Below, piece after piece: positions 7,180 through 14,425 of a stretch of DNA of 39,661 nucleotides. The notes beneath the pieces were generated by a model. That model ran no database searches. It was not told the origin of the DNA and saw only the letters and a program-made list of their open reading frames with translations. This DNA is from a virus. The stretch covers positions 1 through 39,661 of the IMG/VR virus record IMGVR_UViG_3300025674_000113. One strand, written 5' to 3'. How positions within the stretch are numbered: the stretch's first letter is position 1; every line of letters starts with the position of its first letter. The position numbers and the translations under genes were made by a program.

Positions 7180-9192
7180 ATGGCAGAAACATTAATTTCC
7201 CCAGGGGTACTAGCAAGAGAGAATGATCAATCTCAAATAACCTCACAACCTGTACAAGCCGGTGCTGCGATTATCGGACCTACCGTAAAAGGTAAGGTAA
7301 ATATTCCTACATTAGTTACCACTTATTCTGAATATTTAGCTAATTTTGGTAGTACTTTTGATAGTGGTTCGGATGAATTCACGTTCTTAACTTCTATATC
7401 AGCTTATAATTACTTCCAAAACGGAGGTACTTCTTTATTAGTAACTAGAGTAGCTTCAGGATCATTTACTGCAGCCTCTTCTTCTAAAGTATCAGGTAAT
7501 GATGGGTTGGTAGCTGGAGCTGGAACATTTACTACTAACTCATTTGAAGCTGATGGTGCTGTTACAGGATCTACAGTTACAGAGGTTACTGGAAGTTCAA
7601 ATGGTAGTGGTACTGGAGCAGAATTTGCATTTGTTTTTGAAGCTGCTTCAACTTCATCATTTGATTCAATTACTGTAACTTCAACAGGTTCAGGATATGC
7701 AGTAGGTGATACAATTACCATACCTTCAGGCTCTTTAGGAGCTACAGGGGGTGCAGGTACTGACTTAATTATTACTTTAGCAGCTGGTAATATTCAACAA
7801 TCTAATAACATCTTTACTTTAGAAACTTTAGCAGAAGGTACTATTATGAATAGTACAGGTCCTGAAGGAACTACAGGTGCTCTTGATAGTGGTTCTGCTA
7901 ATAACATTAGATGGGAAATTGTAAATCCAAATACTGATCAAGGTACTTTCTCAGTAGTAATTAGACAAGGTAACGATAGAACAAAATCAAAATCAGTACT
8001 TGAAACCTTTACTAACGTTTCATTAGATCCTAAAGCTTCTAATTACGTTGCTAGAGTAATTGGTGACCAAACTCAAACATTAATGGGTGCCGGTACTGCA
8101 AATCCTTACCTACAAACAACTGGAAGTTATCCAAATGCTTCAAGATTTGTAAGAGTAAAACAAGTAAATGTTAAAACTCCTGACTATTTTGATAACTCAG
8201 GTGTTGCTAAAACAGCTTACACAGCTTCAATCCCAACTGCTCAAAGCGGTACATTTGGAGATGCCTCAGGTAATATTTTAACAGGAACTGGTAATTACTA
8301 CGACAATATCAGTAACTCAGATTCACAAGGTCTAGTAGGTGGTAACTACACAGATGCTTTCAACTTGTTAGCTAACAAAGATGACTACAGATACAATGTA
8401 ATCACAGCTCCTGGTTTGATTTATGAAAATGCTACTCATGCAACCCCATTAAACACTTTGGTTTCGAACATCGAAAACAGAGGAGATGCAATCATTGTAA
8501 TGGATCTTAAAAACTATGCTGGAACTGTAGCAGGTGCTACAACAACCGCTGCTAGTTTAGATAGCTCATACGCTGCTGCATATTGGCCTTGGTTGCAAGT
8601 TACAGACCCAGATTCAGGTCAATTAGTTTGGGTTCCAGCTTCAACAATGATTCCTGGAGTTTATGCTAATAACGATAGAACATCAGAAGCATGGTTTGCT
8701 CCTGCAGGTATTAACAGAGGTGGATTAGGAAGTGTAAGACAAGCAGAACGTAAATTAACTCAAGCTAACAGAGATACATTATACACTGGTAAAGTAAACC
8801 CAATCGCTACCTTCCCAGGTAGAGGAGTTGTAGTATTTGGTCAGAAAACACTTCAAAACCAAGCTTCAGCACTTGACCGTGTAAATGTTAGAAGATTGTT
8901 AATTGAACTTAAATCATACATTTCACAAGTATCAGATAACTTAGTATTCGAACAGAATACAGCAGCTACAAGAAATACATTCTTAAGCCAAGTTAACCCA
9001 TACTTAGAAAGCGTTCAACAACGTCAAGGATTGTATGCCTTTAAGGTAGTAATGGATAGTAGTAATAACACAGCAGATGTGATCGATAGAAACCAATTAG
9101 TTGGTGCGATTTATATCCAACCTACTAAAACTGCTGAATTTATTTACTTAGATTTCAACATTTTACCAACAGGAGCTACTTTCCCAGCGTAA
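7180..9192 (+). CDS. Contractile tail sheath protein (gp18-like)
   Basis: A 670-residue tail sheath protein, the contractile outer cylinder that drives the tube into the host. The N-terminus (ISPGVLARENDQSQI, then AAIIGPTVKGKVNIPTLV) is typical of sheath proteins. The C-terminal subtilin-like core has YLQTTG, AYWPWLQVTDPDSG, RTSEAWFAPAGINRGG and the conserved end DRVNVRRLLIELKSYI, with AEFIYLDFNILP near the terminus. Residues about 105-205 form a Ser/Thr/Gly-rich insertion containing ITVTSTGSGYAVGDTITIP, probably an exposed surface domain. Codons in the C-terminal half are richer in C and G than in neighbouring genes, as expected for a highly expressed virion protein. Confidence 0.95.
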   Translation: MAETLISPGVLARENDQSQITSQPVQAGAAIIGPTVKGKVNIPTLVTTYSEYLANFGSTFDSGSDEFTFLTSISAYNYFQNGGTSLLVTRVASGSFTAASSSKVSGNDGLVAGAGTFTTNSFEADGAVTGSTVTEVTGSSNGSGTGAEFAFVFEAASTSSFDSITVTSTGSGYAVGDTITIPSGSLGATGGAGTDLIITLAAGNIQQSNNIFTLETLAEGTIMNSTGPEGTTGALDSGSANNIRWEIVNPNTDQGTFSVVIRQGNDRTKSKSVLETFTNVSLDPKASNYVARVIGDQTQTLMGAGTANPYLQTTGSYPNASRFVRVKQVNVKTPDYFDNSGVAKTAYTASIPTAQSGTFGDASGNILTGTGNYYDNISNSDSQGLVGGNYTDAFNLLANKDDYRYNVITAPGLIYENATHATPLNTLVSNIENRGDAIIVMDLKNYAGTVAGATTTAASLDSSYAAAYWPWLQVTDPDSGQLVWVPASTMIPGVYANNDRTSEAWFAPAGINRGGLGSVRQAERKLTQANRDTLYTGKVNPIATFPGRGVVVFGQKTLQNQASALDRVNVRRLLIELKSYISQVSDNLVFEQNTAATRNTFLSQVNPYLESVQQRQGLYAFKVVMDSSNNTADVIDRNQLVGAIYIQPTKTAEFIYLDFNILPTGATFPA

Positions 9193-9204
9193 GAATTTGA
9201 AAAG

Positions 9205-9217
9205 TTAATATTTATAA
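9205..9217 (+). promoter_or_regulatory. Late-type promoter-like motif TTAATATTTATAA
   Basis: Exact copy of the 13-mer at 6328 and 14161, 27 bases before the tail tube ATG. No -33 TTG is found at the expected spacing, so it is placed in the -10-only class. Confidence 0.45.
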
Positions 9218-9244
9218 TTGAATAAAAAATAAACACAAGATAAA

Positions 9245-9733
9245 ATGGCAGTATTAGATCCAAACGAAATATTTTTCACCGCTTTCGAACCCAAAGTAGC
9301 TAACAGATTTATTATGTATGTAGATGGGATTCCATCTTATATGATTAAAGGTATTAGTGGAATGGGATTCTCACAAGATGAAATTGTATTAAATCACATC
9401 AACGTTTATCGTAAAGTAAAAGGTAAATTGAGATGGAATGACTTAACAATGCAATTATTTGATCCAATTACCCCTTCAGGTGCTCAAGCAACTATGGAAT
9501 GGGTACGTTTACATCACGAATCTGTAACTGGTAGAGATGGTTATAGTGATTTCTATAAAAAAGACCTCACTATTAACGCATTAGGTCCTGTTGGTGATAT
9601 AGTTTCTGAATGGATTATCAAAGGTGCATTTATTAAAGATGCTTCATTTGGTGATTTCAATTGGGATGAAGATACCACAGCAATGAACATTGATATAACA
9701 ATTGGTATGGATTATTGTGTATTGAATTTCTAA
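9245..9733 (+). CDS. Tail tube protein (gp19-like)
   Basis: A 162-residue protein that fits the T4 gp19-type tail tube family in length and pattern. It has ANRFIMYVDGIPSYMIKGISG near the start, then KVKGKLRWNDLTMQLFDPI and YSDFYKKDLTINALGPVGD, and a C-terminal EWIIKGAFIKDASFGDFNWD. It polymerises into the inner tube through which DNA passes and is surrounded by the sheath encoded just upstream. Sheath then tube is the usual order in myoviruses. A strong terminator follows within 30 bases. Confidence 0.93.
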   Translation: MAVLDPNEIFFTAFEPKVANRFIMYVDGIPSYMIKGISGMGFSQDEIVLNHINVYRKVKGKLRWNDLTMQLFDPITPSGAQATMEWVRLHHESVTGRDGYSDFYKKDLTINALGPVGDIVSEWIIKGAFIKDASFGDFNWDEDTTAMNIDITIGMDYCVLNF

Positions 9734-9759
9734 TAAAATTCTGTCAAATATTTTTCAAG

Positions 9760-9788
9760 AGAGCTTGGCTACAGTCGAGCTCTTTTTT
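9760..9788 (+). terminator. Intrinsic terminator after tail tube gene
   Basis: The hairpin has 10 base pairs (two G-U) closing a TACA tetraloop, arms at 9760-9769 and 9774-9783, followed directly by five T. It should end transcription of the sheath-tube unit and so separates these abundant proteins from the assembly chaperone and tape measure genes. Confidence 0.85.
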
Positions 9789-9836
9789 ATTTTACATATG
9801 TATCACTGATAATAAAGTTATTTTTAATAAAAGATT

Positions 9837-10589
9837 ATGGCCGAAAACGAAGTTTCAAACGAACCCAAATTCAAATTTCCAACTGAAGTTGTTGAATTAC
9901 CCTCTAAAGGATTAGTTTATCCTGAAGACAACCCTTTATCTTCTGGTAAAGTAGAAATGAAATACATGACTGCAAGAGAAGAAGATATTATTACTAATGC
10001 CAACTACATTAGAAAAGGAATTGTAATTGATAAATTACTACAATCATTAATTGTAAGTGATATTAATTATAATGATTTAGTAGTAGGTGATAAAAATGCT
10101 TTACTTATAGCTGCAAGAGTATTAGGTTATGGTAAAGATTACCAGTTCACATATAGAGGTGAAGACCATACTGTAGACCTCTCTACTTTAGAGAATAAAG
10201 AAATCAATAAAAAAGATTTTAACCACAAAAACGAATTTGATTATACTTTACCTCATTCAAAAACTCAAGTTACATTTCAATTAATGACTCAAGGAATTGA
10301 GAACAAAGTTGATCGTGAATTAAAAGGGATTGCTAAATTAAAGAAAGAAGTAACTCCTGAAATGTCTACACGTATGAAATACCTAATTATTGCTGTAGAT
10401 GGGGATGATGACCCAAAAGTAGTTCGCGAGTTTGTAGACAATTATCTACTGGCTAGAGACGCTAAAGCATTGCGAGACCATATAGTTGATTTTCAACCCG
10501 ACGTTGATTTTACATATGATATTGAAATCGACGGAGAACTTGAAGAAATAACAATTCCTATTACTTCAAACTTTTTTTTCCCTGACTGA
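9837..10589 (+). CDS. Tail assembly chaperone-like protein of the T4 gp26/baseplate hub family (short form)
   Basis: A 250-residue protein similar to the T4_baseplate (gp26-type) family: VVELPSKGLVYPEDNPL, VEMKYMTAREEDI and GIVIDKLLQSLIV near residues 20-80. It lies between tube and tape measure, exactly where other tailed phages encode the short tail assembly chaperone (lambda gpG position). Its last codons run through a T8 stretch (10572-10579) to a TGA. The alternative frame stays open past that stop for 113 more codons, so a longer frameshift product is likely. Whether the protein is a baseplate component, a chaperone or both is unresolved. Confidence 0.8.
   Translation: MAENEVSNEPKFKFPTEVVELPSKGLVYPEDNPLSSGKVEMKYMTAREEDIITNANYIRKGIVIDKLLQSLIVSDINYNDLVVGDKNALLIAARVLGYGKDYQFTYRGEDHTVDLSTLENKEINKKDFNHKNEFDYTLPHSKTQVTFQLMTQGIENKVDRELKGIAKLKKEVTPEMSTRMKYLIIAVDGDDDPKVVREFVDNYLLARDAKALRDHIVDFQPDVDFTYDIEIDGELEEITIPITSNFFFPD
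10572..10580 (+). promoter_or_regulatory. Probable programmed translational frameshift site (T8 slippery run)
   Basis: The 0-frame codons TTT TTT TTC sit in a run of eight T followed by C. Both a +1 slip of a P-site Phe tRNA and a -2 tandem slip keep Phe pairing and enter the downstream open frame. The two frames are jointly open only from 10552 to 10586, and the run falls inside that interval. The downstream frame has no ATG until 10687. Confidence 0.7.
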
Positions 10590-10923
10590 TAGTGAAGCAG
10601 CTCAATATAGAGCTGGGTTATTTAAACAAATTCATGAAATAGTATTTTATGGTAAAGGTGGATATAGTTGGGAAACTATATATGATATGCCTATATGGCT
10701 TAGAAAATTCACTTTTAAACAAATCCAAGAACACTATGAATCCCAGAACAAACAATCTACTAACCCAAAGGGTAATTCAACTAATGATTTAAATAAAGCT
10801 AAGGATATTATTCAAAAAGCACAATCTAGTGATCCTAGGGTATCAAAACCTAATTTTAATTCAAACCCTAAAGTAAACATACCAGATTTTGTAACATCAA
10901 AAGGAGGAGCATCAAAGAAATGA
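10579..10923 (+). CDS. Frameshift extension of the tail assembly chaperone (gpT-like part)
   Basis: This frame is open from 10552 and continues protein-like sequence directly behind the T8 run: LTDSEAAQYRAGLFKQIHEI, then VFYGKGGYSWETIYDMPIWL and RKFTFKQIQEHYESQ. The first ATG (10687) would remove the first 36 of these conserved-looking residues, so expression as an extension of the upstream gene is more likely than independent initiation. Joined to the 250-residue protein it gives about 361 residues. The tail is Asn/Lys/Ser-rich (PNFNSNPKVNIPDF). In other tailed phages such extensions recruit the tape measure protein, whose gene follows here. The TGA stop lies inside a strong hairpin. Confidence 0.75.
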   Translation, partial: SLTDSEAAQYRAGLFKQIHEIVFYGKGGYSWETIYDMPIWLRKFTFKQIQEHYESQNKQSTNPKGNSTNDLNKAKDIIQKAQSSDPRVSKPNFNSNPKVNIPDFVTSKGGASKK

Positions 10924-10931
10924 TGCTCCTC
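10904..10931 (+). other. Strong hairpin overlapping the stop codon of the chaperone extension
   Basis: A perfect 11-base-pair stem (10904-10914 with 10921-10931) closes a 6-base loop AAGAAA. The TGA stop (10921-10923) is part of the 3' arm. No T run follows, so it is not a classical terminator; it could stabilise or process mRNA, or modulate read-through into the tape measure gene. Confidence 0.7.
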
Positions 10932-10942
10932 AATATTTATAA
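10930..10942 (+). promoter_or_regulatory. Late-type promoter-like motif (TCAATATTTATAA)
   Basis: Twelve of 13 bases match the motif at 6328, 9205 and 14161. It lies 21 bases before the tape measure ATG and directly behind the hairpin at 10904-10931. Confidence 0.4.
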
Positions 10943-10963
10943 TAAAATAATCTAGTATATTAA

Positions 10964-13900
10964 ATGGCTCAAGATTTAAATGAATTAAGGAAACTTCTTG
11001 CAGAATTGAATACTCTTAGAGTTCAATTTAATAAAAACCCTCTTGGAGAAGAAGGATTGGGGAGAGCAACAAAATCTATGTCTGCCATGAATCGTCAAAT
11101 TGAAGATTTTAAAAGACAACTTTTAGATTTAGATAATGGATTTGGTGGGATTGAAGAGAGTATTAAAAATATAGTTAGGGAATGGAAACCAGGTTTTGCT
11201 GATCCAACAGCAGAAGCAACTAAATCCTTTACTAAATTAAAGTCTATTGCATCAAAACTTTCAGATGACATAAATGAAATTTCAGTTTTATCCGAAAAAC
11301 AGCTAAAAGATACTAAAGCCCAAATTGAGGCTCAAATTACAAAAATAGCGAAAATTCAAAAAGAATTATCCGCTAAGAAAAAATTATCCACTGCGGAACA
11401 AACAATTTTAGATAATTTAACTTCTGAATTTAAAGTACAAGAAGAACTTTTAAAACAAACTGAATCAAGACTAAAAACAGAACAAAAAATTAATAAAGCT
11501 ATGGGCCTTACTGGGGCTGCCTTTAAAGGTATTAAAGGAGCTTTAGGTAAAATTGGAATAGAAGGTAAATATTTTGATGATGTAGAAGAAAAGATGAGAG
11601 AAGCTGCCAAATCTGGTAGTAAAATGAAAACAGCTTTTGTAGGTATTAAGGGTCTTGCACAAGGTATTGGTAGAGCACTCTCAGACCCTCTTGTTGTATT
11701 AGGTCTTTTAGTTAAAGCAGCTAAATTTTTATATGAAAGTCTTACTTTTGCTAAAAATGAATCTTTAGCAGTTGCAAAAGCAACTTCAGGCATGCTTAGT
11801 AAGGGTTTTATGCAAAGCCTTACAAATGCTTCTAATGGAATGACTTTAATGTTTGAAGATTCATTAAAGGCAACAGATGAATTAAGAAAAAGTTTAGGTT
11901 TTATCCCTTCACAAATAGGTAGAAGTGCAAAAGAAGGAAAAGCTCTTGTTAATGAAATACACACTTTAACTGAAGCCTTTGGATTAAGTGGTCAAGAAGC
12001 CAGTAATGTTTATTCTATATTACAATCCTCAGACATTCCTGTAGAAAATATATATAAAGAATTAGATAAAGCAGCGGTTGAATTTGAAAGATCTTCGGGA
12101 TATGCTGTAGACACTCAAGCGGCAATGAAGATTTTATCATCTTCTAGTGCTATTGTCAGAAACAATATGAGAGGCAACGCTCAAGAATTAATAAAATCAG
12201 CTAACAATGCTGCTTTAATGAGAATGTCTCTTGATGATATTAGAAATGCAGCTGAATCAACTTTAGACTTTCAGGGTTCTATTAGAAAAGAAATGGAGGC
12301 TGAAATGTTCCTCCAAAAAGATTTAAATCTTGATGCTTATAGATTTGCAGCAGCTACAGGAGATACAACAGGTCAAACTAAAGAATTACAAAGATTAATT
12401 AGACAAAATTATAAAGGATTAAAAAATAATACTTTTGCCCAACAATCTTTTGCTGATGCTCTTGGTATTTCTAGAGAACAATTAGCTGAAAGTATAGATA
12501 GTATAGAACTCCAAAATAAATTAGGTGCAGTTACAAATGACCAAGTAAAATATTATAATCAATTATTAGCACAAGGTGTTTCTGAAGAAGAAGCTAAGGC
12601 TCAAATACAAAAAATGGGAGCTGAAGGAGTTCGAAAAGCATTTGAAGAACAACAAAACCAAGCCAATAGAATTGCTAGAATTCAAGAAAGATTTAAACAA
12701 GCTGTAGCAGGTATAGCTGAAAGTTTAGAACCTATTATAGGTAAAATATCAGATTTTTTAACATCCCCAGCAGGAAAAACATTTGCTAAAATCGCGGGTT
12801 TAGTAGCTGGTGGTGCCCTAGTTATAACTGCTGGTAAATCACTTGTTAATTTATTTGCAGGAGGTTTATTTAAAAGAGGTAACAATCCTACTAAACCTCT
12901 ATTTGCTCACGTTGTAAATCAAGGTACAGGTACTACAACAGATGTAGGTAAAACCTTCTTTAAAGGAAATCTATTTAAATACTTAGGAAAAAATGGAGGG
13001 CTTTCAAGAACTCTTAATAGAACTTTAATTAAAGTTTTTGGTAGAAATGGTTTTACCAAATTTATGCAAACCAAAGTATTTAACCCCTCAACATTAAAAA
13101 AGACAGCTGATGGGTATAAAGTAGTAAATAGAGGTACTACAATGCTTGGTAGAGGGTTAAATAAATTGTTTGGTAAAATCATACCCCAATCAGGAACCAA
13201 TTTGCAAAAAGCATTTGGTACTAATAACAAAACAACCAGTTTATTCTCAAAATTAGGACCAACACTTACTAAAACCTTAAAAGTTTTAGGACCAGTAGGA
13301 GTAGCAGCTGATGCAATTTTTGGTGGGATTAAAGGTTTTAAACAATCCCAAATGTCTGCCGAAGAACAAAAAGCAGCTGGTGTTAAAGAAGGAATAGGAA
13401 AAACTGAATCCACAATTCAAGGTATATTAACAGGTGGTGCTGAAGAAGGTTCTATATTTAGTAAATATTTAGGTATAGAAAAAGGAAGTGCTGGAGATGA
13501 AGCTATGGGTATAGCTGCGGCTGCTGGTAGAGGTGCCTTAATAGGATCATTTTTTGGACCTATTGGTGCTGCTGTTGGAGCTGGAGTAGGAGGTTTAGCT
13601 GAAACTTTTAAAGTATTTAGCGATCCTAATTCATCATTAAGAAAAGGTTTAGATGCAGGACTTGCAGGGATAAGTAATACAGTTAGTGAAGGGTGGGATT
13701 ATGCTACCGAATCACTTGGTGAGGGTATTGATCGGTTAAGTGAAAAAGCTTCACAAGCTGGAGAATGGATTAGCGAAACAGCTGATAGTATATGGAAAGG
13801 AACTAAAGATATAGCTAGTTCTGCTATTAGTAGTATTGGTAGTGGTTTATCTTCTGCCGCTGATTGGGTTAGTAGCTGGTTTGCTATGGGAGGAATTGCC

Positions 13901-14164
13901 CCTGGTGGTTTCCAAGCATTTGCTAGTGGGGGTACAGTAACCAAACCAACTATAGGGATGGTAGGAGAAGGTCGATATAACGAAGCTATTGTTCCTCTCC
14001 CTGACGGTAAATCTATCCCAGTTCAAATGGCAAGTGGAGGGAATAATGAAACTGTTACCTTACTAAAAGAACTTATTGCTGTTGTAAGGCAAGGAGGAGA
14101 TATAATCATAGATGGTAAAAAAGTAGGAGAAGCTATTGCTATGACAACTTCTAGAATGGGTTAA
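10964..14164 (+). CDS. Tail tape measure protein
   Basis: The longest gene in the tail block (1066 residues). Its N-terminal 190 residues are mostly coiled coil. Hydrophobic segments lie near residues 240-262, 608-630 and 848-885 (GALIGSFFGPIGAAVGAGVG). The C-terminus has the tape-measure hallmark of glycine-rich turns followed by TKPTIGMVGEGRYNEAIVPL. Tape measure proteins set tail length inside the tube and enter the host envelope during ejection. Position after tube and chaperone genes is canonical. Two long antisense frames here (up to 202 codons) are artefacts of composition. Confidence 0.9.
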   Translation: MAQDLNELRKLLAELNTLRVQFNKNPLGEEGLGRATKSMSAMNRQIEDFKRQLLDLDNGFGGIEESIKNIVREWKPGFADPTAEATKSFTKLKSIASKLSDDINEISVLSEKQLKDTKAQIEAQITKIAKIQKELSAKKKLSTAEQTILDNLTSEFKVQEELLKQTESRLKTEQKINKAMGLTGAAFKGIKGALGKIGIEGKYFDDVEEKMREAAKSGSKMKTAFVGIKGLAQGIGRALSDPLVVLGLLVKAAKFLYESLTFAKNESLAVAKATSGMLSKGFMQSLTNASNGMTLMFEDSLKATDELRKSLGFIPSQIGRSAKEGKALVNEIHTLTEAFGLSGQEASNVYSILQSSDIPVENIYKELDKAAVEFERSSGYAVDTQAAMKILSSSSAIVRNNMRGNAQELIKSANNAALMRMSLDDIRNAAESTLDFQGSIRKEMEAEMFLQKDLNLDAYRFAAATGDTTGQTKELQRLIRQNYKGLKNNTFAQQSFADALGISREQLAESIDSIELQNKLGAVTNDQVKYYNQLLAQGVSEEEAKAQIQKMGAEGVRKAFEEQQNQANRIARIQERFKQAVAGIAESLEPIIGKISDFLTSPAGKTFAKIAGLVAGGALVITAGKSLVNLFAGGLFKRGNNPTKPLFAHVVNQGTGTTTDVGKTFFKGNLFKYLGKNGGLSRTLNRTLIKVFGRNGFTKFMQTKVFNPSTLKKTADGYKVVNRGTTMLGRGLNKLFGKIIPQSGTNLQKAFGTNNKTTSLFSKLGPTLTKTLKVLGPVGVAADAIFGGIKGFKQSQMSAEEQKAAGVKEGIGKTESTIQGILTGGAEEGSIFSKYLGIEKGSAGDEAMGIAAAAGRGALIGSFFGPIGAAVGAGVGGLAETFKVFSDPNSSLRKGLDAGLAGISNTVSEGWDYATESLGEGIDRLSEKASQAGEWISETADSIWKGTKDIASSAISSIGSGLSSAADWVSSWFAMGGIAPGGFQAFASGGTVTKPTIGMVGEGRYNEAIVPLPDGKSIPVQMASGGNNETVTLLKELIAVVRQGGDIIIDGKKVGEAIAMTTSRMG

Positions 14165-14173
14165 TATTTATAA
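14161..14173 (+). promoter_or_regulatory. Late-type promoter-like motif TTAATATTTATAA
   Basis: Third exact copy of the 13-mer, overlapping the tape measure stop codon and 24 bases before the ATG at 14198. Confidence 0.45.
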
Positions 14174-14197
14174 TCAAAACAATTAATAATTAATATT

Positions 14198-14422
14198 ATG
14201 GCTTTACTTGACAAATTAAACACAGCAGGTTCAACACTCTCAAATTTAAATGGAGCAGCAGCTACAATCCCTGATTTTGCAGGATCTAAATTACATGATA
14301 CGTATTCAATCAATGATACACCTGTAATTCCTGGAAAACCAGCTCCTTCTTCATTAGATTTACAAGGTGAAGTACCTTCTACAAATTACAGAGACAACGC
14401 TCCTGAAGGAAGAACATTTTAA
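14198..14422 (+). CDS. Small hypothetical structural protein
   Basis: A 74-residue protein of unknown function between the tape measure and a baseplate protein. It starts MALLDKLNTAGSTLSNLNG and continues as Pro/Ser/Asp-rich polar sequence (TPVIPGKPAPSSLDLQGEVP), probably extended or disordered. The next gene begins three bases after its stop, indicating shared translation and a likely role in baseplate or tail-tip assembly. Confidence 0.6.
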   Translation: MALLDKLNTAGSTLSNLNGAAATIPDFAGSKLHDTYSINDTPVIPGKPAPSSLDLQGEVPSTNYRDNAPEGRTF

Positions 14423-14425
14423 TAT

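Noticed and set aside
9715-9915. Short + strand open frame after the tail tube gene
   Set aside because: It runs through the terminator hairpin and overlaps the start of the gp26-like gene in another frame; its translation is not protein-like.
11356-11964. Long antisense open frame (202 codons) inside the tape measure gene
   Set aside because: It lies fully opposite a well-supported gene, has a composition mirroring the sense codons, and shows no promoter, start context or recognisable motif.
12919-13413. Second antisense open frame (164 codons) inside the tape measure gene
   Set aside because: Same reasoning: a by-product of low stop density opposite Lys/Gly/Ala-rich coding sequence.
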